This document shows, piece after piece, positions 1 through 7,421 of a stretch of DNA of 64,000 nt (positions are counted from its first letter, which is position 1; each line of letters opens with the position of its first letter). Under the pieces are notes generated by a model. It made no database searches. It saw only the letters and a list, made by a program, of their open reading frames with translations, and was not told the origin of the DNA. The position numbers were made by a program, and so were the translations under genes. Source of the stretch: an uncultured bacterium (lineage in GTDB: Bacteria; Bacteroidota; Bacteroidia; Bacteroidales; Bacteroidaceae); NCBI GenBank assembly GCA_905216025.1, contig CAJMSE010000012.1, positions 37,412-101,411 of the forward strand, written 5' to 3'.

Positions 1-3
1 AGA

Positions 4-75
4 AAGGGACATATCTCTGTATTCTCCGCTGCAGATACCGCTTGGCGGAATGATGAATACAGGAATATGTCCCTT
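4..75. terminator. Long interrupted hairpin downstream of panB
   Basis: The arms at 4-14 and 65-75 (aagggacatat / atatgtccctt) are perfectly complementary. They continue inward as 17-24 with 55-62 and 25-29 with 45-49, leaving a bulge at 50-54. The panB stop lies at 93, so this structure sits just downstream of that gene on the minus strand. No long T-tract follows, so it may be a terminator or a dispersed repeat cut by the window edge. Confidence 0.45.
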
Positions 76-92
76 AATGTATCCAGAGGGTC

Positions 93-914
93 TTAGTAAG
101 ACTCCTTCTCATTGGGGAAGTCGCTGTTCTTCACGTCTTCCACATAGCGCCCTATGGCTTCGGTCATTATGCCGTTGAGGTCTGCATAGCGGCGGAGGAA
201 GCGAGGGCTGAAGCCCTGCGACATTCCGAGCATGTCGTCTACGACGAGCACCTGTCCGTCCGTGCCGTTTCCGGCTCCGATGCCTATCGTCGGTATGGAT
301 ATCTCCTTTGACACCTGTGCAGCAAGCTTTGCCGGTATTTTCTCAAGCACAACGCCGAAGCATCCGGCCTTGTCGAGAGCTATAGCGTCGCTCATCAGTT
401 TTTCAGCTTCAGCCTCTTCCTTGGCACGCACCGTATATGTGCCGAACTTGTTTATGCTCTGCGGTGTGAGTCCGAGGTGTCCTATCACGGGGATGCCCGC
501 ATCGAGGATGCGCTTCACCGTGTCGAGAATCTCGACGCCGCCTTCCAGCTTGAGGGCATCGCATCCGCTCTCCTTCATTATCCGTATCGCATTTTTCACT
601 CCGTCGTAGCAGTCGGCCTGGTAGCTGCCGAACGGCATGTCGCAGATGACGAGGGCGCGCTTCACCGCTCTCACGACAGACCGGGCGTGATATATCATCT
701 GCTCCACCGTTATAGGGAGCGTGGTGCTGTTTCCTGCCATCACGTTCGATGCCGAGTCACCGACAAGAATGCTGTCTACGCCGGCTCGGTCAACGATGCC
801 GGCGGTCGTAAAGTCATAAGATGTAAGCATTGAGATTTTTTCTCCGCTTTGCTTCATCTCGATAAAGCGATGCGTTGTAACTTTCCTCGTATCGCTGTTT
901 AAGTAACCTGCCAT
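93..914 (-). CDS. panB: 3-methyl-2-oxobutanoate hydroxymethyltransferase
   Basis: This 273-residue protein is full length for PanB, the cytoplasmic enzyme that transfers a hydroxymethyl group from 5,10-methylene-THF to 2-oxoisovalerate to make ketopantoate for pantothenate and CoA synthesis. The sequence shows the metal/substrate segment SILVGDSASNVMAG near residue 48, the glycine-rich GHLGLTPQS near 145, the catalytic-Glu region EKIPAKLA and the IPTIGIGAG signature near 205. The start at 914 gives the usual N-terminus. It lies 14 bp after a HAD phosphatase gene on the same strand and is probably co-transcribed with it. No panC or panD is present in the window. Confidence 0.95.
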   Translation of the reverse strand: MAGYLNSDTRKVTTHRFIEMKQSGEKISMLTSYDFTTAGIVDRAGVDSILVGDSASNVMAGNSTTLPITVEQMIYHARSVVRAVKRALVICDMPFGSYQADCYDGVKNAIRIMKESGCDALKLEGGVEILDTVKRILDAGIPVIGHLGLTPQSINKFGTYTVRAKEEAEAEKLMSDAIALDKAGCFGVVLEKIPAKLAAQVSKEISIPTIGIGAGNGTDGQVLVVDDMLGMSQGFSPRFLRRYADLNGIMTEAIGRYVEDVKNSDFPNEKESY

Positions 915-928
915 TATTTTATGTTTTG

Positions 929-1573
929 TTATAGTAAATCCTCACATCCTTCAATGCTGAGCCCAGTATAGTCCGGAACTACTATGTCGGAAAGCGGAGC
1001 TATGGCCTCGGGGCTGTTGGTCGTTGACAATCCGACGACCTTCATGCCTGCGGCACGTCCAGATTTCAGTCCGTTGAAGCTGTCTTCAAAGACAAGGCAT
1101 TCGTCCGGAGCTACTCCGAAACCGGCCGCTGCCGTAAGATAGCAGTCGGGATCGGGCTTACTGCCGGTGAAATCTTCCGATGTCAGTATCCTGTCGAATA
1201 AGGTCTTGAATTCCGGACGCTTCGAGTATACGCTCTCCATCTTCGGCCTGTTGGAACTTGTGACAACGGCCGTCTTTATGCCGTTGGTGCGCAGAAGCTT
1301 TACAAACGCTTCGAAACCAGCCACATACTCAAAGCTCATGCAGCTTTCAAATCTGTTCAAATCAGCGGTTATCACCGACTGGTAAGCCTGAAGTCCGCCG
1401 CTGAAATACCTGTCGAAAATCTGTGTCAAGGTCTGCCCTTTTATCTCTTTTTCCAGGTTTGGAATCTCCGGATGATACTTGCGGCCCTGCTCTCCCCAAA
1501 AAAGCGAATACTGAGGCTCGGTGTCGAAGACCACTCCGTCCAAATCAAATAAAGCTGCTTTCAGTTTGCTCAT
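929..1573 (-). CDS. HAD-family phosphatase / beta-phosphoglucomutase-like
   Basis: About 214 residues of the haloacid dehalogenase superfamily, subfamily IA. Motif I is FDLDGVVFDTEP at the N-terminus with the Asp nucleophile and the acid/base Asp, motif II is VVTSSNRPK, motif III has the Lys in GSKPDPDCY, and motif IV is VFEDSFNGLKSG. An alpha-helical cap lies between motifs I and II. Start chosen at the ATG giving MSKLKAALFDLDG; an upstream ATG at 1600 would add nine residues not expected in this family. The likely role is dephosphorylation of a small sugar phosphate, or phosphoglucomutase-type chemistry; the substrate cannot be read from sequence. It precedes panB by 14 bp. Confidence 0.85.
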   Translation of the reverse strand: MSKLKAALFDLDGVVFDTEPQYSLFWGEQGRKYHPEIPNLEKEIKGQTLTQIFDRYFSGGLQAYQSVITADLNRFESCMSFEYVAGFEAFVKLLRTNGIKTAVVTSSNRPKMESVYSKRPEFKTLFDRILTSEDFTGSKPDPDCYLTAAAGFGVAPDECLVFEDSFNGLKSGRAAGMKVVGLSTTNSPEAIAPLSDIVVPDYTGLSIEGCEDLL

Positions 1574-1597
1574 AAATCCGTTATCATTTTGACGGTG

Positions 1598-1605
1598 CAA
1601 AATTA
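1598..1605 (-). promoter_or_regulatory. -7 box (TAATTTTG) upstream of the HAD-panB unit
   Basis: Minus-strand TAATTTTG matches the Bacteroidetes sigma-ABfr -7 consensus TAnnTTTG, 25 nt upstream of the chosen HAD start. The start choice and the box position agree. Confidence 0.6.
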
Positions 1606-1658
1606 GTCAATTTTATCAGAATAATAAAATTTTGTTTTGTATTTAATAGCATTTGTAT

Positions 1659-1666
1659 TATATTTG
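1659..1666 (+). promoter_or_regulatory. -7 box (TATATTTG) for lipoprotein-rsmG-MBL
   Basis: TATATTTG lies 27 bp before the lipoprotein ATG. A TTTG at 1636-1639 sits 19 nt upstream, the normal -33 to -7 spacing of Bacteroidetes promoters. It is divergent from the HAD-panB promoter. Confidence 0.7.
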
Positions 1667-1692
1667 CAATTAATACGGTTAGAGATATATTT

Positions 1693-2505
1693 ATGAAGTC
1701 ATCATATATTAGATATGGCGCTGCGGCCATTTTACACCTTATTATATTACAGGCATGCAACAGCGACAAAGGAACCCACATCAGCTTTGAGCGGATTGAC
1801 ACCCGCAGGGAAACACGGTTGACAGGCAACGCAGACTCGCCAGGATGTGTGGTGGAGATGGCTGTCCATCAGGCAAAGGGCGTGAACGGAAGCAACGGCG
1901 GCAAGGCTGTCGAAGCCGTGAACAAGGCCATTGTAAAGGAGCTTTTCGGTATGCCGGGAGGGAATGTCGGCGCTGCGATGGATTCTTTTGCATGCAAATA
2001 CATGCACGACTATGTCAAGGCGATGGGCCCGCTGTATGCAAACGACAGGAATGATGCCGCGAGACACTCATGGTATGAGTACCGGTACAGCATAAAGACG
2101 GAGGTGAAAGCAGAAAGAAAGGATGTGGATACATACATAGTAAGCACGTCGTACTATGAAGGCGGGGCGCACGGTATCGAGCAGACGCGGGTAATCAACT
2201 TCAATGCGACGACCGGAAGCGTGATAAGGCTGAAGGATATATTTGTTCCCGGATATGAGGCAAGGCTCACCGACATGCTCTTCACCGCACTGAAGAAGAA
2301 GACCGGCACGTCCGGCATCATAGAACTTCAGGACAAAGGCTATCTCTGCACCACGGAAATGTTTGTCCCGGAGAACTTCATGATGACCGAAGAAGCCATC
2401 GTTTTCATATATAACATATACGAAATCGCTCCCTATGCAAACGGAAAGACGGAACTTTCCATACCATGGAAAGACCTCTTGGACATAATGAAGAAGGAGC
2501 AGTAA
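1693..2505 (+). CDS. DUF3298/DUF4163-type lipoprotein (RsiV-like domain)
   Basis: 270 residues. The N-terminus is a lipoprotein signal with lipobox LQAC (Cys22), so the product is probably anchored in the cell envelope. The body resembles DUF4163 followed by DUF3298, as in the extracellular half of Bacillus RsiV: the segment YIVSTSYYEGGAHGIEQ followed by NFNATTGSVIRLKDIF is the characteristic DUF3298 entry (Gly-Gly-Ala-His). A C-terminal stretch EIAPYANG fits the same fold. Unlike RsiV there is no transmembrane anti-sigma region and no sigma-factor gene adjacent, so an anti-sigma role is not supported; RsiV-type domains can bind lysozyme in other species. It is the first gene of a run with rsmG and an MBL hydrolase. 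Confidence 0.8.
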   Translation: MKSSYIRYGAAAILHLIILQACNSDKGTHISFERIDTRRETRLTGNADSPGCVVEMAVHQAKGVNGSNGGKAVEAVNKAIVKELFGMPGGNVGAAMDSFACKYMHDYVKAMGPLYANDRNDAARHSWYEYRYSIKTEVKAERKDVDTYIVSTSYYEGGAHGIEQTRVINFNATTGSVIRLKDIFVPGYEARLTDMLFTALKKKTGTSGIIELQDKGYLCTTEMFVPENFMMTEEAIVFIYNIYEIAPYANGKTELSIPWKDLLDIMKKEQ

Positions 2506-2528
2506 CCGACAGGCATCAATCAAAGAAT

Positions 2529-3149
2529 ATGCAACAGATACTTAAATACTTTCCTGATTTGACGGAAAATCAGAAGCAGCAGTTTGCGGCTCTGTATGAG
2601 TTGTACTCTGACTGGAACACGAAGATAAACGTAATATCCCGCAAGGATATAACAAACCTCTATGAACACCATGTGCTGCACTCCCTTGCTATAGCCAAGA
2701 TGCTGAGATTCAAGCCCGGAACGGATATTCTCGACTTCGGGACAGGAGGCGGATTCCCTGGTATCCCATTGGCCATAATGTTTCCTGAATGCAGGTTCAA
2801 GCTCATTGACGGCACGGGAAAGAAAATACTCGTGGCACGGGAGATTGCCGGTGCTATCGGACTAAAGAACTGCTCGCCTGTGCATCTGCGCGGCGAAGAG
2901 GAGAAAGGAAAATATGATTTCATCGTCAGCCGGGCTGTCATGCCGCTTCCCGACCTGCTTAAAATCATGAGAAAGAACATTTCCGGAAAGCAGCGGAACG
3001 CGTTGCCTAACGGTATTATATGCCTGAAAGGCGGCGACCTGACAGAAGAAATCAGACCGTACAGGAATATAACGGAAGTTACAGAGATAACGAACTGGTT
3101 TGAAGAAGACTGGTTTAAGAATAAATATACTATCTATCTGCCATTGTAA
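2529..3149 (+). CDS. rsmG: 16S rRNA (guanine527-N7)-methyltransferase
   Basis: About 206 residues matching RsmG/GidB, which methylates G527 of 16S rRNA using SAM. The SAM-binding motif ILDFGTGGGFPGIPLAI is near residue 66, followed by LIDGTGKKI and the downstream FIVSRAVMPL motif of the family. Start chosen at MQQILKYFPDL; an upstream in-frame ATG at 2466 would overlap the lipoprotein gene and add 21 residues outside the family. The lipoprotein stop is 23 bp upstream and the MBL gene starts 14 bp downstream, so the three are probably one transcript. Loss of this gene in other bacteria gives low-level streptomycin resistance. Confidence 0.93.
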   Translation: MQQILKYFPDLTENQKQQFAALYELYSDWNTKINVISRKDITNLYEHHVLHSLAIAKMLRFKPGTDILDFGTGGGFPGIPLAIMFPECRFKLIDGTGKKILVAREIAGAIGLKNCSPVHLRGEEEKGKYDFIVSRAVMPLPDLLKIMRKNISGKQRNALPNGIICLKGGDLTEEIRPYRNITEVTEITNWFEEDWFKNKYTIYLPL

Positions 3150-3163
3150 ACAGTATCATAAAT

Positions 3164-3817
3164 ATGCTGGAGATTAAGAGTTTTGTATGTAATCCGTTTC
3201 AGGAGAACTGCTATGTAGTAAGCGATGAGACTAAAGAAGCGGTGATAGTGGATTGCGGGGCTTTCTATAAGGAAGAGCGAAAGGCTATTGTCGGATATAT
3301 ACGCGACAACGGGTTAACCCCCAAGCACCTTATCGCGACGCATGCGCATATCGACCATAACTTTGGAAACAACACGATATATGATGAATTCAGGCTATCC
3401 CCGGAGGTGTTCTATAAGGATGAATATCTGATGGGGAAGCTCTATGAGCAGGCCGTCAACTTCTGCAACTATCATCTCGACTATGAGATGTCGCAGAGCA
3501 TAAAGTACCTGCACGAGACGGATACCATCGTGTTCGGAAACCATGAGTTCACCATCATCCCTACACCGGGGCATACTCCTGGTTCGGTATTCTACTATTG
3601 CAAGGAAGAGGGCCTTGCCTTTTCTGGCGACACCTTGTTCAGGATGAGCATTGGACGTACCGATTTTGAACTGGGTAGCTATGCGGATATACAGAAAAGC
3701 CTCGCAGATGTCACATCAAGGCTTCCCCTTTCCACAACGATACTTGCTGGACATGGTCCAAGTACGACCATTGAGGATGAGGTACGGATGAATCCTTTTA
3801 TAGAAAGAAAAATGTGA
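3164..3817 (+). CDS. MBL-fold metallo-hydrolase (glyoxalase II-like)
   Basis: 217 residues of the metallo-beta-lactamase fold, hydroxyacylglutathione-hydrolase-like subgroup. Metal ligands are visible: THAHIDH near residue 60, PTPGHTPGS near 132, the bridging Asp in FSGDTLF near 150 and the final His in LAGHGPSTT near 195. The protein is cytoplasmic, without a signal peptide. The family splits thioester-type substrates, but the substrate is unknown because Bacteroidetes generally lack glutathione. It is the last gene of the lipoprotein-rsmG run and ends before a bidirectional terminator at 3941. Confidence 0.88.
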   Translation: MLEIKSFVCNPFQENCYVVSDETKEAVIVDCGAFYKEERKAIVGYIRDNGLTPKHLIATHAHIDHNFGNNTIYDEFRLSPEVFYKDEYLMGKLYEQAVNFCNYHLDYEMSQSIKYLHETDTIVFGNHEFTIIPTPGHTPGSVFYYCKEEGLAFSGDTLFRMSIGRTDFELGSYADIQKSLADVTSRLPLSTTILAGHGPSTTIEDEVRMNPFIERKM

Positions 3818-3849
3818 ATGTATAGAGAATTAAATGTAAATGAATCCCC

Positions 3850-3930
3850 ATGGGCAAGAAACAGAAATCAAACAAACGGATTCTAAAGGCAAGAAAAACA
3901 AGCAATAAGAATAGAATATACAAGCAATAG
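3850..3930 (+). CDS. Possible 26-aa strongly basic micro-protein
   Basis: An ATG at 3850 opens a 26-codon frame ending TAG at 3928. It starts MGKKQKSNKR and ends NRIYKQ, with more than half the residues Lys, Arg or Gln. It lies 32 bp after the MBL stop and only 10 bp before the terminator stem, so it would be on the same mRNA. The composition is like a small ribosome- or RNA-associated protein, but I cannot match it to bL36 or Thx, and no clear ribosome binding site is seen. AT-rich sequence alone can give such Lys-rich frames. Confidence 0.25.
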   Translation: MGKKQKSNKRILKARKTSNKNRIYKQ

Positions 3931-3940
3931 GGATAAAATA

Positions 3941-3967
3941 AAAGAGGAATCAAAACGATTCCTCTTT
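3941..3967. terminator. Bidirectional terminator between MBL gene and DUF4295 gene
   Basis: A perfect 11-bp stem (aaagaggaatc / gattcctcttt) with a 5-nt loop. A/T tracts flank both sides, so it can end the plus-strand rsmG-MBL transcript and the minus-strand ribosomal-protein transcript. Confidence 0.85.
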
Positions 3968-3977
3968 ATTGTTATGA

Positions 3978-4136
3978 TTAGTTCTTGAAGAAGTCTTTTA
4001 CTGCTTCGTTGGGAACCATCTGCTCATTAAAGATGTAAGCACCAGTCTTCGGGCTCTTTACCATCTTTATTACCTTTGAATAAGCGCGACCATCCTTTGA
4101 TCCTTCATGGAGGGTAGCGACGGTTTTCTTTGCCAT
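3978..4136 (-). CDS. DUF4295 family small basic protein
   Basis: 52 residues starting MAKKTVATLHEGSKDG and ending PNEAVKDFFKN. It matches the Bacteroidetes-specific DUF4295 family, small Lys-rich proteins found directly after rpmB and rpmG. Position and charge suggest association with the ribosome; this is inference from context. It lies 21 bp downstream of rpmG. In many relatives ftsY follows here, but in this genome the cluster ends at the terminator at 3941-3967. Confidence 0.88.
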   Translation of the reverse strand: MAKKTVATLHEGSKDGRAYSKVIKMVKSPKTGAYIFNEQMVPNEAVKDFFKN

Positions 4137-4157
4137 ATCTTAAGTGCTTATTTGTTA

Positions 4158-4346
4158 TTACTTAATTTCTTTGTGAAGCGTCATCTTCTTGAGAATCGGA
4201 TTGTACTTCATCAGTTCCATACGCTCGGGAGTGTTCTTACGGTTCTTTGTAGTCACGTAACGGCTGGTTCCCGGCATGCCGCTATTCTTGATCTCTGTGC
4301 ATTCAAGAATAACCTGTACTCTATTGCCTTTAGCTTTCTTTGCCAT
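4158..4346 (-). CDS. rpmG: 50S ribosomal protein L33
   Basis: 62 residues, typical bL33: MAKKAKGNRVQVILECTE, then TSRYVTTKNRKNTPERMEL. This copy lacks the CxxC zinc pairs of C+ L33 paralogs (only one Cys, in LECTE), so it is the zinc-independent form. It lies 5 bp after rpmB on the same strand. Confidence 0.96.
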   Translation of the reverse strand: MAKKAKGNRVQVILECTEIKNSGMPGTSRYVTTKNRKNTPERMELMKYNPILKKMTLHKEIK

Positions 4347-4351
4347 GGTAA

Positions 4352-4615
4352 TTAGTCTCCTATCACTTTAATATCTTTCCACTCGCAGAATCCTTTAGCG
4401 ACAGCCTGCTTGAGTGCAGCATCAAGGCCTACTTTATTAATCAAACGCAGACCTGCTGCGCTTACTTTCAAGCTGATCCAGCAACCTTCCTCTACATAAT
4501 AGAACTTCTTGCTGAAAAGGTTTACGTCAAAGCTACGCTTCGTACGGTGCTTTGAGTGAGACACATTACAACCTATCTGTGCCTTCTTTCCTGTAATCTG
4601 ACAAACTTTCGACAT
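4352..4615 (-). CDS. rpmB: 50S ribosomal protein L28
   Basis: 87 residues of bL28, a large-subunit protein. The sequence shows MSKVCQITGKKAQIGCNVSH, the basic KHRTKRSFDVN segment and the C-terminal SAAGLRLINKVGLDAAL. It is the first gene of the rpmB-rpmG-DUF4295 operon, with its own -7 element at 4664-4671. Confidence 0.96.
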   Translation of the reverse strand: MSKVCQITGKKAQIGCNVSHSKHRTKRSFDVNLFSKKFYYVEEGCWISLKVSAAGLRLINKVGLDAALKQAVAKGFCEWKDIKVIGD

Positions 4616-4663
4616 TGCTATCTAATTTTTTGTTTCCTTTTATAACTTATTCCAAACAGGGTG

Positions 4664-4671
4664 CAAATTTA
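4664..4671 (-). promoter_or_regulatory. -7 box (TAAATTTG) for rpmB-rpmG-DUF4295
   Basis: Minus-strand TAAATTTG lies 48 bp upstream of the rpmB start, in the AT-rich gap after cinA. It matches TAnnTTTG. Confidence 0.6.
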
Positions 4672-4764
4672 GCGTTTTTTTTCCTAAGAGCCAAACTTTT
4701 CCATCAAAGAACGGACTTTTTAAGAAATTTTATATTCGCGATAAGTGATTGATTACTATTCCGT

Positions 4765-5274
4765 TCACTTTGCTTCGTCAACTTCTGGCTCTTCCTTGAG
4801 AAATTCAAGAAACATTGTCATTGCTGTTTTTGTCGCAATGGCAAGGTTTATATCGCGGCCGTGATCAACCTCAATCTTGAATGTCCGGATGTCCGAAGGC
4901 TTACCGCAGGCTATCCATATCGTGCCTACAGGAGAGTCTTTGGTCCCTCCCGTTGGACCGGCAAACCCGGTGGCTGCTATTGCGTAATCCACAGATAAAG
5001 AGCGGCATGCGCCTTTCACCATATCTATGGCCACCTCTTCGCATACGGCTGTCTTTGTTTCAAGAAGCTCGTGAGATACGCCGAGCAGGCTTTCCTTTAT
5101 CTCGTCCGTATATGAGATAATGCCTCCCTTAAAGTATTTAGATGCGCCGGGTATGGAAATGATGGCTTCTGCGATACGCCCGCCGGTGCAGCTCTCAGCC
5201 GTTCCCACTGTCTTTTCCTTTTCCCAAAGCAGCTGACTTATCTCCCTGCTTATTATCTTACTTTCAAAATCCAT
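4765..5274 (-). CDS. CinA-family nicotinamide-nucleotide amidohydrolase
   Basis: 169 residues corresponding only to the C-terminal CinA/PncC domain, which deamidates NMN in pyridine-nucleotide salvage. Family signatures are AESCTGGRIAEAI near residue 26, FKGGIISYTDEIKESLLGV near 48, and ATGFAGPTGGTKDSPVGT near 100. The N-terminal MoaB-like domain of long CinA proteins is absent, as in the E. coli PncC type. It starts 11 bp after tsaD on the same strand and is probably in the map-tsaD run. The gene name pncC would fit the short form, but this rests on family resemblance. Confidence 0.88.
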   Translation of the reverse strand: MDFESKIISREISQLLWEKEKTVGTAESCTGGRIAEAIISIPGASKYFKGGIISYTDEIKESLLGVSHELLETKTAVCEEVAIDMVKGACRSLSVDYAIAATGFAGPTGGTKDSPVGTIWIACGKPSDIRTFKIEVDHGRDINLAIATKTAMTMFLEFLKEEPEVDEAK

Positions 5275-5285
5275 TGTGTTTTAAT

Positions 5286-6323
5286 TTATTTAAATGTCAC
5301 TTTAGAGAATGCCGGCTTGTCTATTGAACAGAAATCGCCATCCTTGAACTTGTAATATCCGGTTATTCCAATCATCGCAGCATTGTCTGTGGTGTAGCTG
5401 AACTTGGGTATATAGATTGTCCAGCCGTACTTCTTGGCATGCTCGGCAAATGCTGCACGCAATCCGTTATTGGCACTGACGCCTCCGGCTACGGCCACAT
5501 GCTTTATTCCTGTCTGTTTCACAGCCTTGCGGAGCTTCTTCATCAGGATATCTACGATGGTGTATTCAAGACTTGCAGCGATATCTTCCTTGTTCTTCTC
5601 AATGAAGTCTGGGTCTGCCGATACCCAATCTCTGAGCGAATAAAGAAAAGATGTCTTCAAACCACTGAAGCTGTAATCAAGCCCCGGAATCTGTGGCTCA
5701 GCAAACTTATAGGCATGCGGATTGCCTTGACGCGCAAGACGGTCGATAATTGGGCCGCCGGGATAGCCGAGTCCCATGACTTTAGAGCATTTATCTATGG
5801 CCTCTCCTGCCGCATCGTCAATAGTCTGTCCGAGCACTTCCATATCATTGTATGCACTGACTTTGACTATCTGTGAGTTACCGCCGCTTACGAGCAGGCA
5901 TAGATATGGCAATGGAGGGGCAGTATTGTCGTCGTCGCTCTCCTTGATAAAATGGGCCAATACGTGGCCCTGCAGATGATTGACATCGATAAGCGGGATG
6001 CCGAGAGAGCGTGCAAAGCCTTTCGCGAAGCTCACCCCGACAAGGAGAGAGCCCATCAGTCCCGGACCGCGTGTGAAAGCAATAGCGGACAACTGCTCCT
6101 TCGTTATTCCGGCACGCTTTATCGCCTGGTCAACCACCGGCACGACATTCTGCTGATGTGCCCTTGATGCGAGTTCGGGAACAACTCCTCCGTACGCCTT
6201 ATGCACATCCTGGCTTGCCGTCACATTGCTGAGTAGGACGCCGTTGCGGAGAACTGCTGCGGACGTATCATCACAGCTGCTCTCTATACCTAATATATAT
6301 ATATCCTTGCCGTTCATCATCAA
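5286..6323 (-). CDS. tsaD: tRNA N6-adenosine threonylcarbamoyltransferase
   Basis: About 345 residues of TsaD/Kae1/YgjD, which transfers threonylcarbamoyl to A37 of ANN-decoding tRNAs together with TsaB and TsaE. It shows LGIESSCDDTSAAV at the N-terminus, the iron-binding His pair in VNHLQGHVLAH near residue 120, CLLVSGGNSQIV, the signature PGGPIIDRLARQGN, and AGGVSANNGLRA. Three ATGs in a row occur at the start (6323, 6320, 6317); the third gives the most family-like N-terminus. It lies 33 bp after map and 11 bp before the CinA gene. Confidence 0.95.
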   Translation of the reverse strand: MMMNGKDIYILGIESSCDDTSAAVLRNGVLLSNVTASQDVHKAYGGVVPELASRAHQQNVVPVVDQAIKRAGITKEQLSAIAFTRGPGLMGSLLVGVSFAKGFARSLGIPLIDVNHLQGHVLAHFIKESDDDNTAPPLPYLCLLVSGGNSQIVKVSAYNDMEVLGQTIDDAAGEAIDKCSKVMGLGYPGGPIIDRLARQGNPHAYKFAEPQIPGLDYSFSGLKTSFLYSLRDWVSADPDFIEKNKEDIAASLEYTIVDILMKKLRKAVKQTGIKHVAVAGGVSANNGLRAAFAEHAKKYGWTIYIPKFSYTTDNAAMIGITGYYKFKDGDFCSIDKPAFSKVTFK

Positions 6324-6356
6324 TCACAATGTTTAGCCACATTTATATATACACCA

Positions 6357-7217
6357 TTACCTAGTCAATATCTCCACACCATGCTCAGTCATCAGGAACG
6401 TATGCTCCCACTGGGCACTTGGCAACTCATCCCCTGTAATGACTTCCCAGCCGTATTCGTCGTCGGCATCGATAAAAACCTTCCATGTTCCCATGTTAAT
6501 CATGGGTTCAATGGTAAACACCATACCAGGGACGAGCAGCATTCCGGTTCCTTTATGACCGAAGTGTGCGACCTCGGGCTCTTCGTGGAACTTGATGCCG
6601 ACACCGTGGCCGCACAGGTCGCGGACTATACCGTAATGATATTTCTCTGCATGTTTCTGGATTGCATGCCCTATATCGCCGACAAATCCGAAGGGCTTTG
6701 CAGCCTCGGCACCAATCTCCAGACATTCCTTCGCCACGCGTACAAGCTGCTCTTTCTCAGGCGTTGTCTTGCCGATGATGAACATTCGCGATGCATCGGC
6801 ATAGTAACCGTCGAGTATTGTCGTAAAGTCAACGTTGATGATATCGCCCTCCTGCAGCACATCCTCTTCCTTGGGGATGCCGTGGCATACGACCTCATTG
6901 ATACTGGTACATACACTTTTGGGGAAGCCTTCATAGTTGAGGCATGCCGGAACCGCTCCGTGCGAAGTGCAATAGTCGTAGCATATCTTGTCAATCTCAA
7001 GGGTACTCATACCTGCGTGTATGTGTTTTGCCACTTCATCGAGCACTCCTGTATTGACAATACCGCTCTTCCTGATGCCGTCAATCTGCTCTGGAGTCTT
7101 TATCAGGTCACGCGTCGGAACGAGTTTACCTTTGTTTTCCCAATACATCACCTGCTTGTCCAGTTCCGTGACGCCTTGTTCACGGATAACATGCCATCTC
7201 TTTTTCTTTCCAAACAT
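6357..7217 (-). CDS. map: Type I methionine aminopeptidase with N-terminal extension
   Basis: 286 residues. The catalytic pita-bread domain removes the initiator Met from new proteins. Metal ligands are visible: two Asp in NVDFTTILDGYYADASRMF, His in GHGVGIKFHEEP, Glu in FTIEPMI and Glu in QWEHTFLMTEHG; the substrate-positioning His is in VCHGIP. An extra stretch of about 40 residues (MFGKKKRWHVIREQG onward) precedes the domain; it lacks the zinc-finger Cys of long eukaryotic forms. It heads map-tsaD-cinA and has a promoter box at 7244. Confidence 0.94.
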   Translation of the reverse strand: MFGKKKRWHVIREQGVTELDKQVMYWENKGKLVPTRDLIKTPEQIDGIRKSGIVNTGVLDEVAKHIHAGMSTLEIDKICYDYCTSHGAVPACLNYEGFPKSVCTSINEVVCHGIPKEEDVLQEGDIINVDFTTILDGYYADASRMFIIGKTTPEKEQLVRVAKECLEIGAEAAKPFGFVGDIGHAIQKHAEKYHYGIVRDLCGHGVGIKFHEEPEVAHFGHKGTGMLLVPGMVFTIEPMINMGTWKVFIDADDEYGWEVITGDELPSAQWEHTFLMTEHGVEILTR

Positions 7218-7243
7218 AATTGTCTATGTTATAAAAACACATG

Positions 7244-7251
7244 CAAAAGTA
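7244..7251 (-). promoter_or_regulatory. -7 box (TACTTTTG) for map-tsaD-cinA
   Basis: Minus-strand TACTTTTG lies 27 bp upstream of the map start and matches TAnnTTTG. Confidence 0.6.
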
Positions 7252-7350
7252 CAATATTTCCAGCAAATAAAAGTAAATATTGCGGCAATATTGCTGACGA
7301 TTACTTCAATAAGGGCTTAAAGTGGCCATTCCATCGGTCACCGTCGGGTC

Positions 7351-7397
7351 GCATACATTATTATATAACGCGTACATATATATTATATAAAGTATGC
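7351..7397. terminator. AT-rich imperfect palindrome after tilS
   Basis: Outer arms gcatac (from 7351) and gtatgc (to 7397) enclose almost pure A/T with several possible pairings and a central acgcgt. It lies 25-71 bp beyond the tilS stop on the minus strand. It may act as a weak terminator; no GC-rich stem is present. Confidence 0.3.
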
Positions 7398-7421
7398 TTT
7401 CATAATATATAGGGCGTGGCT

